This document shows positions 7,148 to 14,061 of a DNA stretch of 15,045 bases, in pieces. Below the pieces are notes generated by a model. It made no database searches. It was not told the origin of the DNA and was given only the letters and a program-made list of their open reading frames with translations. Each line of letters starts with the position of its first letter. The first letter of the stretch is position 1. The stretch is from an uncultured Collinsella sp. (GTDB lineage: Bacteria > Actinomycetota > Coriobacteriia > Coriobacteriales > Coriobacteriaceae): the NCBI GenBank assembly GCA_900548565.1, contig URKV01000032.1:1-15045 (forward strand), read 5' to 3'. The translations under genes and the position numbers were made by a program.

Positions 7148-8026
7148 CTATTGCATATCGAGCACCATGGCATAGACATCGCGCTTGCGGCGCGAATACT
7201 TCTGAGACAGGCGCTTGGCCACCGCAGAGGCGGGCTCCCCCTCCTCGAGCGCGGCGCGGATATCCTCGCGCAGGGCCTCGTCGGGATCCGCTGCCGCGGC
7301 GCCAACCGGCACGATACCGGCCTCCTCATCCTCGCTCGGCGGCGCGATGACCAGCGCAATCTCGCCCTTTACCTCGCCGCGAGCATGCAGCTCCTCGGCA
7401 AGCTGAGCAGCGGGCCCGCGCAAGACCTCCTCGTGCAGCTTGGTGAGTTCGCGGCAGACGGCAACCTCACGCTGGGGAAAGACCTCCGCCACGGCCTCGA
7501 GCGTCGCCACGATGCGATGTGGAGACTCGTAGAAGATGAGTGCGCCGGGCACCACGGCAAGGCGCTGTAAACGGCGCACGCGGTCGCCGTGCTTTCGGCC
7601 CAAAAAGCCCTCGAAGAAAAAATGCTCGCAGGGAATGCCGGACGAAACGAGCGCCGTGACGCAAGCAGAGGGCCCGGGAATAACTTCAACGGGCACATCG
7701 GCCTCACGCGCCGCCTCGACCAGCGCCTGTCCGGGATCGGACACACTCGGCATGCCGGCGTCCGAGGCAAAAGCGAGGGTCTCCCCCGCCAGCAGACGGT
7801 CGACCAGGCCGACGGCGCGGCTGGCGATCACATTCTCGTCGCAACGGACAAGCGGCTTGGAAATGCCCAGGTGCATCAGCAACTTTGACGTCACACGCGT
7901 GTCCTCGCAGCAGATGACATCGGCGGCGGCAAAGGCCTCGCCAACGCGCGGGGACAGGTCGCCCAAGTTGCCGATGGGCGTTCCGACCACATAGAGTTTG
8001 CCCGTATGGGCGCTGTTTTGCGTCAT
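7148..8026 (-). CDS. rsmI: 16S rRNA (C1402-2'-O)-methyltransferase RsmI
   Basis: Methylates the ribose of C1402 in the decoding centre of 16S rRNA. At 292 residues it is typical of the family. It is a tetrapyrrole-methylase-type SAM enzyme with LYVVGTPIGNLGDLSPR at the N-terminus, ICCEDTRVTSKLL (38-50), SDAGMPSVSDPG (88-99), VIPGPSA (115-121) and FLGRK. The C-terminal helical domain (YSRRKRDVYAMVL) is present. The start at ATG 8026 has only a weak AGG upstream. It lies six bases after the stop of the GH5-like gene, so translation may depend on coupling to that gene. Confidence 0.97.
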   Translation of the reverse strand: MTQNSAHTGKLYVVGTPIGNLGDLSPRVGEAFAAADVICCEDTRVTSKLLMHLGISKPLVRCDENVIASRAVGLVDRLLAGETLAFASDAGMPSVSDPGQALVEAAREADVPVEVIPGPSACVTALVSSGIPCEHFFFEGFLGRKHGDRVRRLQRLAVVPGALIFYESPHRIVATLEAVAEVFPQREVAVCRELTKLHEEVLRGPAAQLAEELHARGEVKGEIALVIAPPSEDEEAGIVPVGAAAADPDEALREDIRAALEEGEPASAVAKRLSQKYSRRKRDVYAMVLDMQ

Positions 8027-8032
8027 ATCAAC

Positions 8033-9094
8033 CTATTCAATCATGCCGCGCTCGAGCGTACCGAGCGCCACGCGGGCGTCCCATGCTGCAATGCGCTTCT
8101 CGGTCTTCCACGTTTGGAAGAACCAACCGGCAGCCGGCGCAAACGAAGCCAGCTGGTTGGCGATAAACACGCGCTCGTAGGCATTGCGGCCCTCGGGCGT
8201 AACCGACGAGTTGGCAAAGATCGCCGCGCCCGACCATTCGCCCACCAGCACGGGGAACCCAGTTGAAATCGCTTCTTTAAGCTCGCGCTTGTTACGCGAA
8301 ATCGCCGTCGTCAGCCCGCGGGGGCTCGTGATGTCGAGCGCATGCTCGTCGCGGTAATGGTACAGGTGAAGGTCCATGTAGACGTTCTTGTACTTGGCGC
8401 CGCGCATAAAATGCTTCCACTCGCCGGGATGCCCCGAAGACGAGAAGACGACGATCTTATCCTCGGGCATATACGAACGGACGAGCTCATAGGCATCGCG
8501 ATAGAAGTTGCGCAGGTAGTGCGCCGGAATGCCATCCGTCATGGAAAAGAGACTCTTGCGGACACTCATCTGCGGCGTATCCAGCAGCTCAATGCCCAGC
8601 AGGCTCTCGGCCTCGCCGTAGCGATCGGCCAAGCGCTCGAGCACGTCGAGTGCGACATGACGACCGTTGGTGGACGAATGCCACTCGGCAACAGCCTCTG
8701 GCGTGGCGGGCGAATCGTTGGAATCGCCCTGGCCACCGGGCACCGTCGCCAGATCAAGCAGCACGCGGATGTCGTACTTGGCAGCCCACTCAATTGCACG
8801 GTCGATGTAGTCGACAACCGAGATGTAGGACGCATCGGACTCCTGCGAGCCAAAGGCATACCAGGGTACCGGCAGACGCACGGCATTGAGGCCAATCTGC
8901 GCCATGCGGCGGAAATCGTCCTCGCTCACAAACGTCTCGTAATGACGGCGCATGCGCTCGTTATAGGCGGCGGTGCCCATGGCCTCCTGCAGCTCGGCCG
9001 CGTTGGATGCACCGGTCGCCGCGTACAGCGACGGGGTCACCCAAGGCTCGGGAATAAACCAGCCAGAGAGATTAACGCCGAGTATCCTCTCCAT
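8033..9094 (-). CDS. Glycoside hydrolase family 5-like protein, catalytic residues altered
   Basis: 353 residues resembling the exo-1,3-glucanase-type branch of GH5 along its whole length: GVNLSGWFIPEPWVTPSL (6-23), GLNAVRLPVPWYAF (68-81), VLLDLATVPGGQ (111-122), DLHLYHY (241-247), VLVGEWSGA (282-290) with the nucleophile-position Glu286, and GWFFQTWKTE (323-332). Two conserved spots differ. The NEP motif with the acid/base Glu reads DTP (172-174), and the usual DLH reads DLA (114-116). Either the chemistry is changed or the protein is a binding/pseudo-enzyme. There is no signal peptide, so it appears cytoplasmic. I chose ATG 9094 (AAGGGGG upstream, start matches family); the frame stays open further up only through the repeat array. 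It is probably co-transcribed with rsmI. Confidence 0.82.
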   Translation of the reverse strand: MERILGVNLSGWFIPEPWVTPSLYAATGASNAAELQEAMGTAAYNERMRRHYETFVSEDDFRRMAQIGLNAVRLPVPWYAFGSQESDASYISVVDYIDRAIEWAAKYDIRVLLDLATVPGGQGDSNDSPATPEAVAEWHSSTNGRHVALDVLERLADRYGEAESLLGIELLDTPQMSVRKSLFSMTDGIPAHYLRNFYRDAYELVRSYMPEDKIVVFSSSGHPGEWKHFMRGAKYKNVYMDLHLYHYRDEHALDITSPRGLTTAISRNKRELKEAISTGFPVLVGEWSGAAIFANSSVTPEGRNAYERVFIANQLASFAPAAGWFFQTWKTEKRIAAWDARVALGTLERGMIE

Positions 9095-9113
9095 CACTGC
9101 CCCCTTCGGATCG

Positions 9114-9199
9114 TGCAGGCCGAGCCTGCATCGTATTGCATAGGAAAAGTATCGTTTTGAGTATACCCGCGCGTGCGGACAGACGACCGAACGGTCTGT
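9114..9199 (-). promoter_or_regulatory. Candidate promoter and two palindromes upstream of the GH5-like gene
   Basis: A minus-strand -10 TATACT (9165-9160) has no good -35 at 16-18 bp. The place of a -35 is taken by the palindrome GACCG-AA-CGGTC (9185-9196). Between the -10 and the start codon lies a perfect inverted repeat TGCAGGC-CGA-GCCTGCA (9114-9130), 20 bases before the ATG. A regulated promoter is plausible, with an activator or repressor site in the -35 area and an operator or leader hairpin. No regulator gene is nearby. Confidence 0.4.
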
Positions 9200-9286
9200 A
9201 AAGTGGCACAAAAGCGGGAGGAATGTCTGAGCGGGCGGGCCCGAGATGGCGCGATGAGGCGTGTACGCGCGCCGGAGGCAGGCACC

Positions 9287-9517
9287 GGAAAGCACGTCCC
9301 GTTTTTCGCAAAAGACTGGGATGCATTTTCCGTTCGAGGCCTCAACCGGAAAATGCATCCCGTTCTGAGCGCGGGATCTGGGACGCAGTTTCCGCCAAAG
9401 ACCGCAAAAGGAAAGCACATCCCATTCTGACGCCGGATTCCGGGTCGCGCTTTCCCAAGCGGCCTCAAAGCGGAAAACGCACCCCACTCTGAAGCCAAAT
9501 TCCGGGACGCAATTTCC
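9287..9517. repeat. Array of eight alternating inverted arms (four ~62-bp units)
   Basis: Variants of a 14-bp arm of the type GGAAAATGCATCCC occur at 9287, 9348, 9410 and 9472, with inverted versions at 9318, 9380, 9442 and 9504. Start-to-start spacings are 31, 30, 32, 30, 32, 30 and 32 bp, so orientation flips every ~31 bp and the unit is ~62 bp. The arms at 9318-9331 and 9348-9361 are perfect reverse complements. The sequences between arms are 16-18 bp and only weakly alike. This occupies most of the non-coding stretch between the GH5-like gene and the tRNA-Phe tail copy. Open frames across it on both strands are by-products of base composition. Confidence 0.85.
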
Positions 9518-9529
9518 GCAGAGCCCTCG

Positions 9530-9593
9530 ATAAAAGAAAAAGGACCCCTTTGCAGAGGTCCTTGTCAATTCAAGGTGGCGGGGAAGGGAATCG
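9530..9593 (-). repeat. Displaced copy of the tRNA-Phe 3' tail and terminator
   Basis: A 64-bp copy of 9717-9779, differing by one A insertion and one substitution. It includes the terminator hairpin, the acceptor 3' strand and the T-stem 3' strand of tRNA-Phe, and ends inside the T-loop after GGAATCG (plus reading). The offset from the intact gene is about 187 bp, almost the same as at tRNA-Leu. It is not a functional tRNA. Confidence 0.9.
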
Positions 9594-9716
9594 CGTCCGC
9601 GCGCTGCGCGGACGGACCGCTGCGGCGCTTACGCGCCTTGCGAGCTGCGCTGGCAAACGCTTACGCGTTTACTCAGCTCCGCGCCCTCACGGGGTTCGAT
9701 TCCATGTGGGGGCTGT
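9594..9716. repeat. Hairpin cassette linked to tRNA-Phe
   Basis: A 123-bp block of the same design as 3298-3431. Three hairpins: CGTCCGCGC-GCT-GCGCGGACG (9594-9614, perfect 9-bp arms), GGCGC-TTAC-GCGCC (9624-9637) and AAACGC-TTAC-GCGTTT (9655-9670), the last inside an outer GAGCT/AGCTC stem (9642-9646 with 9675-9679). GGGGTTCGATTCC (9691-9703) is the exact reverse complement of the T-arm of tRNA-Phe (9773-9785). Both cassettes begin CGTCCGCG and have AAACGC/GCGTTT in the third hairpin. Confidence 0.8.
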
Positions 9717-9718
9717 AT

Positions 9719-9747
9719 AAAAGAAAAGGACCCCTTTGCAGAGGTCC
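9719..9747 (-). terminator. Terminator of tRNA-Phe
   Basis: GGACCCCT (9728-9735) and AGAGGTCC (9740-9747) form an 8-bp stem with one mismatch around TTGC. On the minus strand it is followed by TTTTCTTTT. It lies 14 bases after the tRNA. Confidence 0.8.
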
Positions 9748-9761
9748 TAGTCAATTCAAGG

Positions 9762-9834
<73 letters not shown>

Positions 9835-9866
9835 ATTTGAGGTGTGCCTTGTTTCAAGGCTTGATT

Positions 9867-9894
9867 AGTATAACCAAGGACGCGTTCCGGTCAA
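9867..9894 (-). promoter_or_regulatory. Promoter of tRNA-Phe
   Basis: On the minus strand, -35 TTGACC (9894-9889), a 16-bp spacer and -10 TATACT (9872-9867). It is the best promoter match in the window, and the predicted start lies about 25 bases before the tRNA 5' end. Confidence 0.8.
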
Positions 9895-9957
9895 CCGAGA
9901 ATTTTAAAAAAGTTTTTGAGCACAGCCTCGGTTCTATAAATCGGCACGTCAGAGGCA

Positions 9958-10242
9958 TCAGCCGGCAGCAAGAAGTTTTTCGCTCAGAGCCGCACGGGCA
10001 AACTCACTTGGCGTCATCCCCTCGGCAGCCGCCCGTCGACGAATGGCCTCCTTCATTCCCAGAGGAATCTTGACCGACAGCGTTGCCGTCCCCTCACCTG
10101 AGAGCGGGGGCCGTCCATGCACGATCCCACCAACGGTGTGTTCGCCATCCGGAAACTCTCCGCGCTCGTACGACTCGCACCACGCGTCAATCATTTCATC
10201 CGTTACAACCTGACCATTAGCGGCCGTATACGTCTTGCTCAT
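9958..10242 (-). CDS. Ribbon-helix-helix protein, putative antitoxin
   Basis: 94 residues. The C-terminal half GTATLSVKIPLGMKEAIRRRAAAEGMTPSEFARAALSEKL (51-90) reads as a ribbon-helix-helix DNA-binding domain: strand ATLSVKIP, helix 63-73, a turn at EGMT, helix 77-91. The N-terminal part (TDEMIDAWCESYERGEFP...GGIVHGRPPLS) is the kind of toxin-wrapping segment seen in actinobacterial antitoxins. I chose ATG 10242 over 10245 because GAGGGG is then six bases away instead of three. The start overlaps the stop of the upstream gene by one base (TGATG), so translation is coupled. It probably binds the toxin and represses the shared promoter, as known for type II modules. The order, toxin first, is that of higBA- or brnTA-like systems. 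Confidence 0.75.
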   Translation of the reverse strand: MSKTYTAANGQVVTDEMIDAWCESYERGEFPDGEHTVGGIVHGRPPLSGEGTATLSVKIPLGMKEAIRRRAAAEGMTPSEFARAALSEKLLAAG

Positions 10243-10508
10243 CATCGACCCCTCTGCCGAGCTCGCTCGATCTCTTGCCAGAATTTCTTCTGAACCGGAG
10301 ACAGGGCATGAATAATGAGCCATCCACGAATTAGTTCGACCGCAACAAGTTCCACACTTCGACCATCTGGAAGCCATCCAATGGCAAGCCATCTCGGCGG
10401 CTCGTCCTCCGACTCGCGGCGAATGCACTCAGTAACCACGAACCAGGCACCTAGTACCTGCTTTTCCGTCAAGCGTTTTTTGGCGTTCGGATGGATCTCA
10501 ACATCCAT
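10242..10508 (-). CDS. Small protein upstream of the antitoxin, putative type II toxin
   Basis: 88 residues, starting MDVEIHPNAKKRLTEKQV. A short helical N-terminus is followed by two or three predicted strands (PPRWLAIGWLPDGRSVELVAVE, RGWLIIHALSPV) and a basic C-terminal helix (KKFWQEIERARQRGR). Size, basic character and this strand pattern resemble small RelE/BrnT-fold mRNA-interferase toxins. I cannot assign a named family from the sequence alone. AGGAGAAGG precedes ATG 10508. The one-base overlap with the ribbon-helix-helix gene and a palindrome in the promoter are the main support for a toxin role. It could also be an uncharacterised partner protein without toxicity. Confidence 0.6.
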   Translation of the reverse strand: MDVEIHPNAKKRLTEKQVLGAWFVVTECIRRESEDEPPRWLAIGWLPDGRSVELVAVELIRGWLIIHALSPVQKKFWQEIERARQRGR

Positions 10509-10533
10509 GCACCTTCTCCTCCATCTTACCCAA

Positions 10534-10563
10534 TTTCGTATGACGAAAGTCCGCTGTCGCCAA
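10534..10563 (-). promoter_or_regulatory. Promoter with overlapping operator for the toxin-antitoxin pair
   Basis: A perfect inverted repeat TTTCGT-ATG-ACGAAA (10534-10548) lies 26 bases upstream of the toxin start. On the minus strand a -35 TTGGCG (10563-10558) with a 17-bp spacer puts a -10-like TACGAA (10540-10535) inside this palindrome. A dimeric ribbon-helix-helix protein bound there would block transcription, the normal autoregulation of such modules. The -10 is a weak match. Confidence 0.5.
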
Positions 10564-10567
10564 TCTC

Positions 10568-10927
10568 TTACGCCGGCACTTGTTGGAGGGCGGGAGGTGT
10601 AGCGAGGATTGAAGGGCGTTCCAATACCGCCCAGGCGCCGGGGCAGGAGCACATACACCAGGGACATACGTTTTCGTAGCGCGCGAGGATATTGCCGCGT
10701 GCATCGATGAAGGCGATGTCGATGGGATAGGCCATAAAACACGTATGGACCGAAGAGCAGCGTGGAAACGCCATGACGAGCGGCAGGCCGTTGGCGGCAA
10801 CCGGACGCCGTCCCAGCATGCCGCGCAGGCGCACGGCAAACGACTCCGCCACCACAAACTCGGCCGGCGTCCAACCCAGCCTATTGAGTGCCCGCGCGTA
10901 GGCGATGTAGGACGAGACCGCGGTCAC
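10568..10927 (-). CDS. DUF192 family protein with a cysteine cluster
   Basis: 119 residues. DUF192 hallmarks: FAVRLRGMLGRRP (30-42), the central FPRCSSVHTCFMAYPIDIAFIDARGNIL (54-81) and PGAWAVLE (96-103). The family is small, often secreted in other bacteria, and its function is not settled; this copy has no signal peptide. The segment ENVCPWCMCSCPG (85-97) holds four cysteines (88, 91, 93, 95) where other members mostly lack them, besides Cys57 and Cys63. The start is GTG 10927, overlapping the upstream TadE-like gene by four bases (ATGTGA), so the gene belongs to the pilus transcript. Confidence 0.85.
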   Translation of the reverse strand: MTAVSSYIAYARALNRLGWTPAEFVVAESFAVRLRGMLGRRPVAANGLPLVMAFPRCSSVHTCFMAYPIDIAFIDARGNILARYENVCPWCMCSCPGAWAVLERPSILATPPALQQVPA

Positions 10928-11400
10928 ATGACCACCCCCGGACGCCATGGATCGACCGTCACCACACGCTCGTGCGACAACGTTGTCGGCGCCCCCAGCG
11001 GAACGCCAGCGATGCTGAGAGAAGTCGGCCACGGCTCATAGTGCATGGTGCAGGTGTAGGTCCTAAACGTACCGGATAGGGAGAGCAGGCCACCATCCGA
11101 TGCCTCCGCGCCTTGCTCGCTCGACACTTCGATCTGCAAGTCATAGCCTTCCATGGCATTCAGAATTTGAGTCTGAACCGTCGCCGAGGCATCGGCAGAG
11201 CTCTCGTCACCCTCCCCGCCCGGCGCCACAGCGTGCGCCAGCACGATGTCGGGCACCACGCGGTCGAAGCGCGCGACAGCGCCGGCAAAGATCATGACGT
11301 TGTACACGATGAGTGCCAGCACCAGCAAAACGGGCGTAACCACTGCCATCTCCACCGTCGCTTGGGCGCGCTCCTCACGCAGACGCATGCGAATACTCAT
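10924..11400 (-). CDS. TadE-like minor pilin / pseudopilin
   Basis: 158 residues. The N-terminus MSIRMRLREERAQATVEMAVVTPVLLVLALIVYNVMIF has the TadE layout: basic start, motif ERAQATVE, then one hydrophobic helix (about 17-42), with the rest outside the membrane. Family members are minor pilins or pseudopilins of the Tad/Flp pilus, processed by a prepilin peptidase. If Glu at position +5 is the rule here, cleavage would fall between Ala13 and Gln14. Two cysteines are possible disulfide partners only in part (TYTCTMHY has one). The start shares one base with the stop of the large TadG-like gene (TAATG). Confidence 0.85.
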   Translation of the reverse strand: MSIRMRLREERAQATVEMAVVTPVLLVLALIVYNVMIFAGAVARFDRVVPDIVLAHAVAPGGEGDESSADASATVQTQILNAMEGYDLQIEVSSEQGAEASDGGLLSLSGTFRTYTCTMHYEPWPTSLSIAGVPLGAPTTLSHERVVTVDPWRPGVVM

Positions 11401-13553
11401 TACGACCCACCGCCCAGAGCGCCAACCAGTGTCGCGACATCGACGGTGAGTGGGATGGAGCCGCCGCCGGGCAGAGGAATCTCCGCAAGCGTGAACACCG
11501 TACCGCTAATGGTGCGTTCGACTTGATATTCCAACGCCTCGCAAAGCGCCTTGGGATCGGTCACGCCCAACGGAATACTTCGCAGTTTGTCTTGCGCTTG
11601 AGAGAGACCAGCAATGTCAGACCCCGGACTCTTAATGACGTTGGCGGAATCGGTCAGCACCGGCTTTCGCAGGCGCAAGTCGCACGGTTCCAAACCCAGC
11701 GCCGCCACGGACGCCGAAACGGTATCGCCGAGCCACGATGCAATGGAGCCCAACGCACCGCTGCCCCCTCCTAGGTCTTTAATCATCTCGTCCATAAGTT
11801 CGTCGGCCGAACCTTGGATATCACCGTATCCCACGAGCAGCCGTCCCCAAACATCCATGACGCCGTCGAGCACGCCGGCAACGCCGCCCGAGCGTTCCTT
11901 CAATGTCGAGAAAAATCGCGAAAGCACGTTGTTTTGCGCCGTCGCCTCATCGGGCGCCAGCACCGCGGCAGAGATAGCACCGCGATCGCCAAGCCTGACT
12001 GCCGTGTTAAACGAGGAGTTAAGTTGATCGGGGCTGGTAATGTCACCCGAAACTGCAAATGCGACCACGCCGTTGCGTCCAGGTGGGGCGATACGCGGGC
12101 GCTCGCCGGAAAGCGCTTTAATGGCCTGGTCAAACGCATTGCCCGCACGGTCGGCCTCATCCTCGGTCTGACGCTCAAGTTCGAGTTCTTTGTTGCGGCA
12201 TTCGACGTAGTCTTCCAGAGCCTCTTTGAATTCATTGAAGTGGTATTCGAAGCCATTTCTGATGGACGAAGGCGGCATAAGGGCGCTTCCAAGCGCAACC
12301 ACGCCGAAGCCGCACGCTTCGCATGTATCACGACCATCATAATCAGCAACAGATGCCAGCCCACTCGGAGTCCCTTTCTGATAGACGGGGCATTCGGCTC
12401 CATAATGCAGGTATGTTCTGCCGTCATTGTTGCTTACAGGCCATGCAGCATCGGTGTAAAGCTCGGTCGGCCGCACCTCGTTTGGGACACGCGGCAATAG
12501 TGGGATATAGGCAGAAAACCGTTCACCATCATCTTTTATGTATGCTCGATCGACCTCTTCAATCGCATAGGCATAGAACGCTTTTCGAGCGGCTGACTGC
12601 GCTTTCATCTCGACGCTCGATCCCTGAGGTTTTTCATTCGCCAAGCGCTGTCGGTAATAGGTTTTCGCGCGATCGAGCGCTATTTGCGGCTCCCATGTGA
12701 TGCTCGACTTTTCATGACGGTTCTGGCTGTCAGATAGTTCTGCTAGTTTTTTCGCACGCTCCCACATACACGAGTACTTGCCAATCGAACTCTCGTCCGA
12801 CCCACCACAATCCGCCAGCCAAGCGCGCTCTTTAGCCTTCGCCGTGTCCTCAGAAGCCTTCCGCAGCTCCTCGGCTGCACGCTCTAAATCATCTGATGTG
12901 TCTTTAATGGCATCGGTCGAGATCTCTGACCCTTTGAGCGCAGCGAAGTCCGACTCGGATGTCCTGGGCACGGCAAGTGCCGTACCGGTATAGGCCACAC
13001 TATCGGTATCCTGCGCCGACACCGCCTGCGTGGCACGCGCGGCAATCAGATACGGCAGAGCCGTCTCGATTTTCTGTAAGCCTTCCGATGCGCTTTTGGC
13101 AAACTTGTTGCGCGTTTTAATAATCTCAATCCCGGTGTCGACCATATTGCCGGCAACTGGTTCGGCACCCGGGATGAGGATGGCGACCAGACCCGTCCCG
13201 ATCGTGGCAAACCCCGCCAGCCCCAGACTCAAGATGCTCGCATCAACCACCGTGGCAGCCGTGTGATAGGACGACACTACGTTGGCACCCGCCAGCGCGC
13301 CGCTATCGGCCGCCACCTGGGTATCCCCGGCACGCGACATGCTCCATATCGCCGCGGTCGACGAAAACAACAACGTGAGCACCACTAGGATGACCACGGC
13401 AGAAGAAAGCGTGGTGTAGGCACCGTCTTCGATAAACAGGTCGATACCGGCGCGGCCCATAAAGCCGCCTCGCTTGCGATGGCAGCTCGGACGGCGCGTC
13501 AAAACGCATCTAGACCAGAAACGCTTAATCCCATGCAGCAATCCACGAATCAT
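11400..13553 (-). CDS. Large TadG-like pilus-associated protein
   Basis: 717 residues. A basic N-terminus and a transmembrane helix (about 47-70) are followed by DTQVAADSGALAGANVV (77-93), the typical TadG/TadE-G sequence after the anchor. A second hydrophobic stretch lies at about 104-130 and a charged likely coiled coil at 215-245. The long extracytoplasmic part has a His383/Cys388/Cys411/Cys414 motif and a Gly-rich C-terminus. Known TadG proteins assist Flp pilus assembly or anchoring; this one is longer than most and the middle is unlike anything I recognise. ATG 13553 (GGAGGGAG upstream) overlaps the preceding gene by 29 bases; ATG at residue 32 is an alternative start. G+C falls in the middle (27/60 at 12481-12540 against 38/60 at 13201-13260, my counts). 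Confidence 0.8.
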   Translation of the reverse strand: MIRGLLHGIKRFWSRCVLTRRPSCHRKRGGFMGRAGIDLFIEDGAYTTLSSAVVILVVLTLLFSSTAAIWSMSRAGDTQVAADSGALAGANVVSSYHTAATVVDASILSLGLAGFATIGTGLVAILIPGAEPVAGNMVDTGIEIIKTRNKFAKSASEGLQKIETALPYLIAARATQAVSAQDTDSVAYTGTALAVPRTSESDFAALKGSEISTDAIKDTSDDLERAAEELRKASEDTAKAKERAWLADCGGSDESSIGKYSCMWERAKKLAELSDSQNRHEKSSITWEPQIALDRAKTYYRQRLANEKPQGSSVEMKAQSAARKAFYAYAIEEVDRAYIKDDGERFSAYIPLLPRVPNEVRPTELYTDAAWPVSNNDGRTYLHYGAECPVYQKGTPSGLASVADYDGRDTCEACGFGVVALGSALMPPSSIRNGFEYHFNEFKEALEDYVECRNKELELERQTEDEADRAGNAFDQAIKALSGERPRIAPPGRNGVVAFAVSGDITSPDQLNSSFNTAVRLGDRGAISAAVLAPDEATAQNNVLSRFFSTLKERSGGVAGVLDGVMDVWGRLLVGYGDIQGSADELMDEMIKDLGGGSGALGSIASWLGDTVSASVAALGLEPCDLRLRKPVLTDSANVIKSPGSDIAGLSQAQDKLRSIPLGVTDPKALCEALEYQVERTISGTVFTLAEIPLPGGGSIPLTVDVATLVGALGGGS

Positions 13554-14061
13554 AATCTCCCTCCAGCCATTCGGGACGCGATTGATACGAGACATCGACC
13601 TTGAGCTCAACGTAGCCGCCCTCGGCGGTACCACCCATAGCCCGCGCAAACGCACCGATCACAGGCAACGGCTTGACCTCGCCAGAAACGGACACGGCCG
13701 AGACGCCACCCGCACCGGCCCGGCCAAGCTCGATATCCCACGACAACGGCCCGCCGGCATGAAAGATCGAAACGTTGGGCACTGCGGCAAGCCGGCGGCG
13801 GGTGAACTCCTTAAGATCGTCGTCCTCCGCCGTCGTCGTGGTCATGAGCCGCGCGGTCTCGGCGGCGGCAGACTCCATGACCGCGCGCGTATAAAGCAGG
13901 CACACCGGTTGCAGTGCGAGAAGGATGAGCGTCAGAAACGTCGGCAGCAAAAAAGCGGCCTCGACCGTAGACTGCGCCCGGTCCTCGCGCGCAACATCAA
14001 TACAGCACGATGTCCTTAGCGCCCGCAGCGGCGTCGATAACCGACGTCGAGGCAACGCCAT
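13525..14061 (-). CDS. TadE-like minor pilin / pseudopilin
   Basis: About 178 residues from ATG 14061. The segment AREDRAQSTVEAAFLLPTFLTLILLALQPVCLLYTRAVMESAAAETARLM is a clear TadE domain: basic/acidic lead, DRAQSTVE, hydrophobic helix, then the amphipathic A.EtAR helix. The remainder (to SWIAAWD) is predicted outside the membrane. The start is uncertain. The frame has no ATG between 14061 and the TadE motif, and 14061 has only a weak ribosome site and overlaps the previous gene by 65 bases. Translational coupling to the stop at 13997 with a non-ATG start is the alternative. It overlaps the TadG-like gene downstream by 29 bases. Confidence 0.8.
   Translation of the reverse strand: MALPRRRLSTPLRALRTSCCIDVAREDRAQSTVEAAFLLPTFLTLILLALQPVCLLYTRAVMESAAAETARLMTTTTAEDDDLKEFTRRRLAAVPNVSIFHAGGPLSWDIELGRAGAGGVSAVSVSGEVKPLPVIGAFARAMGGTAEGGYVELKVDVSYQSRPEWLEGDYDSWIAAWD

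Noticed and set aside
5396..7570. 724-codon open frame on the plus strand
   Set aside because: It is antisense to metG and part of rsmI, both with complete family motifs. Long antisense frames are common at high G+C, and it has no ribosome site or recognisable domain.
9287..9517. CRISPR array
   Set aside because: Arms are degenerate, alternate in orientation and are separated by only 16-18 bp; no cas genes are present.
9095..9568. N-terminal extension of the GH5-like protein through the upstream region
   Set aside because: The frame runs through the repeat array and the duplicated tRNA-Phe terminator, while the family start and a ribosome site are at 9094.
9895..9957. Terminator after the antitoxin gene
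   Set aside because: A T-run exists on the minus strand, but the only stem (GCCTC/GAGGC) has a loop over 20 bases and is detached from it.
11814..12500. 228-codon plus-strand frame opposite the TadG-like gene
   Set aside because: It is a shadow of the minus-strand coding sequence, with no start signal and no family resemblance.
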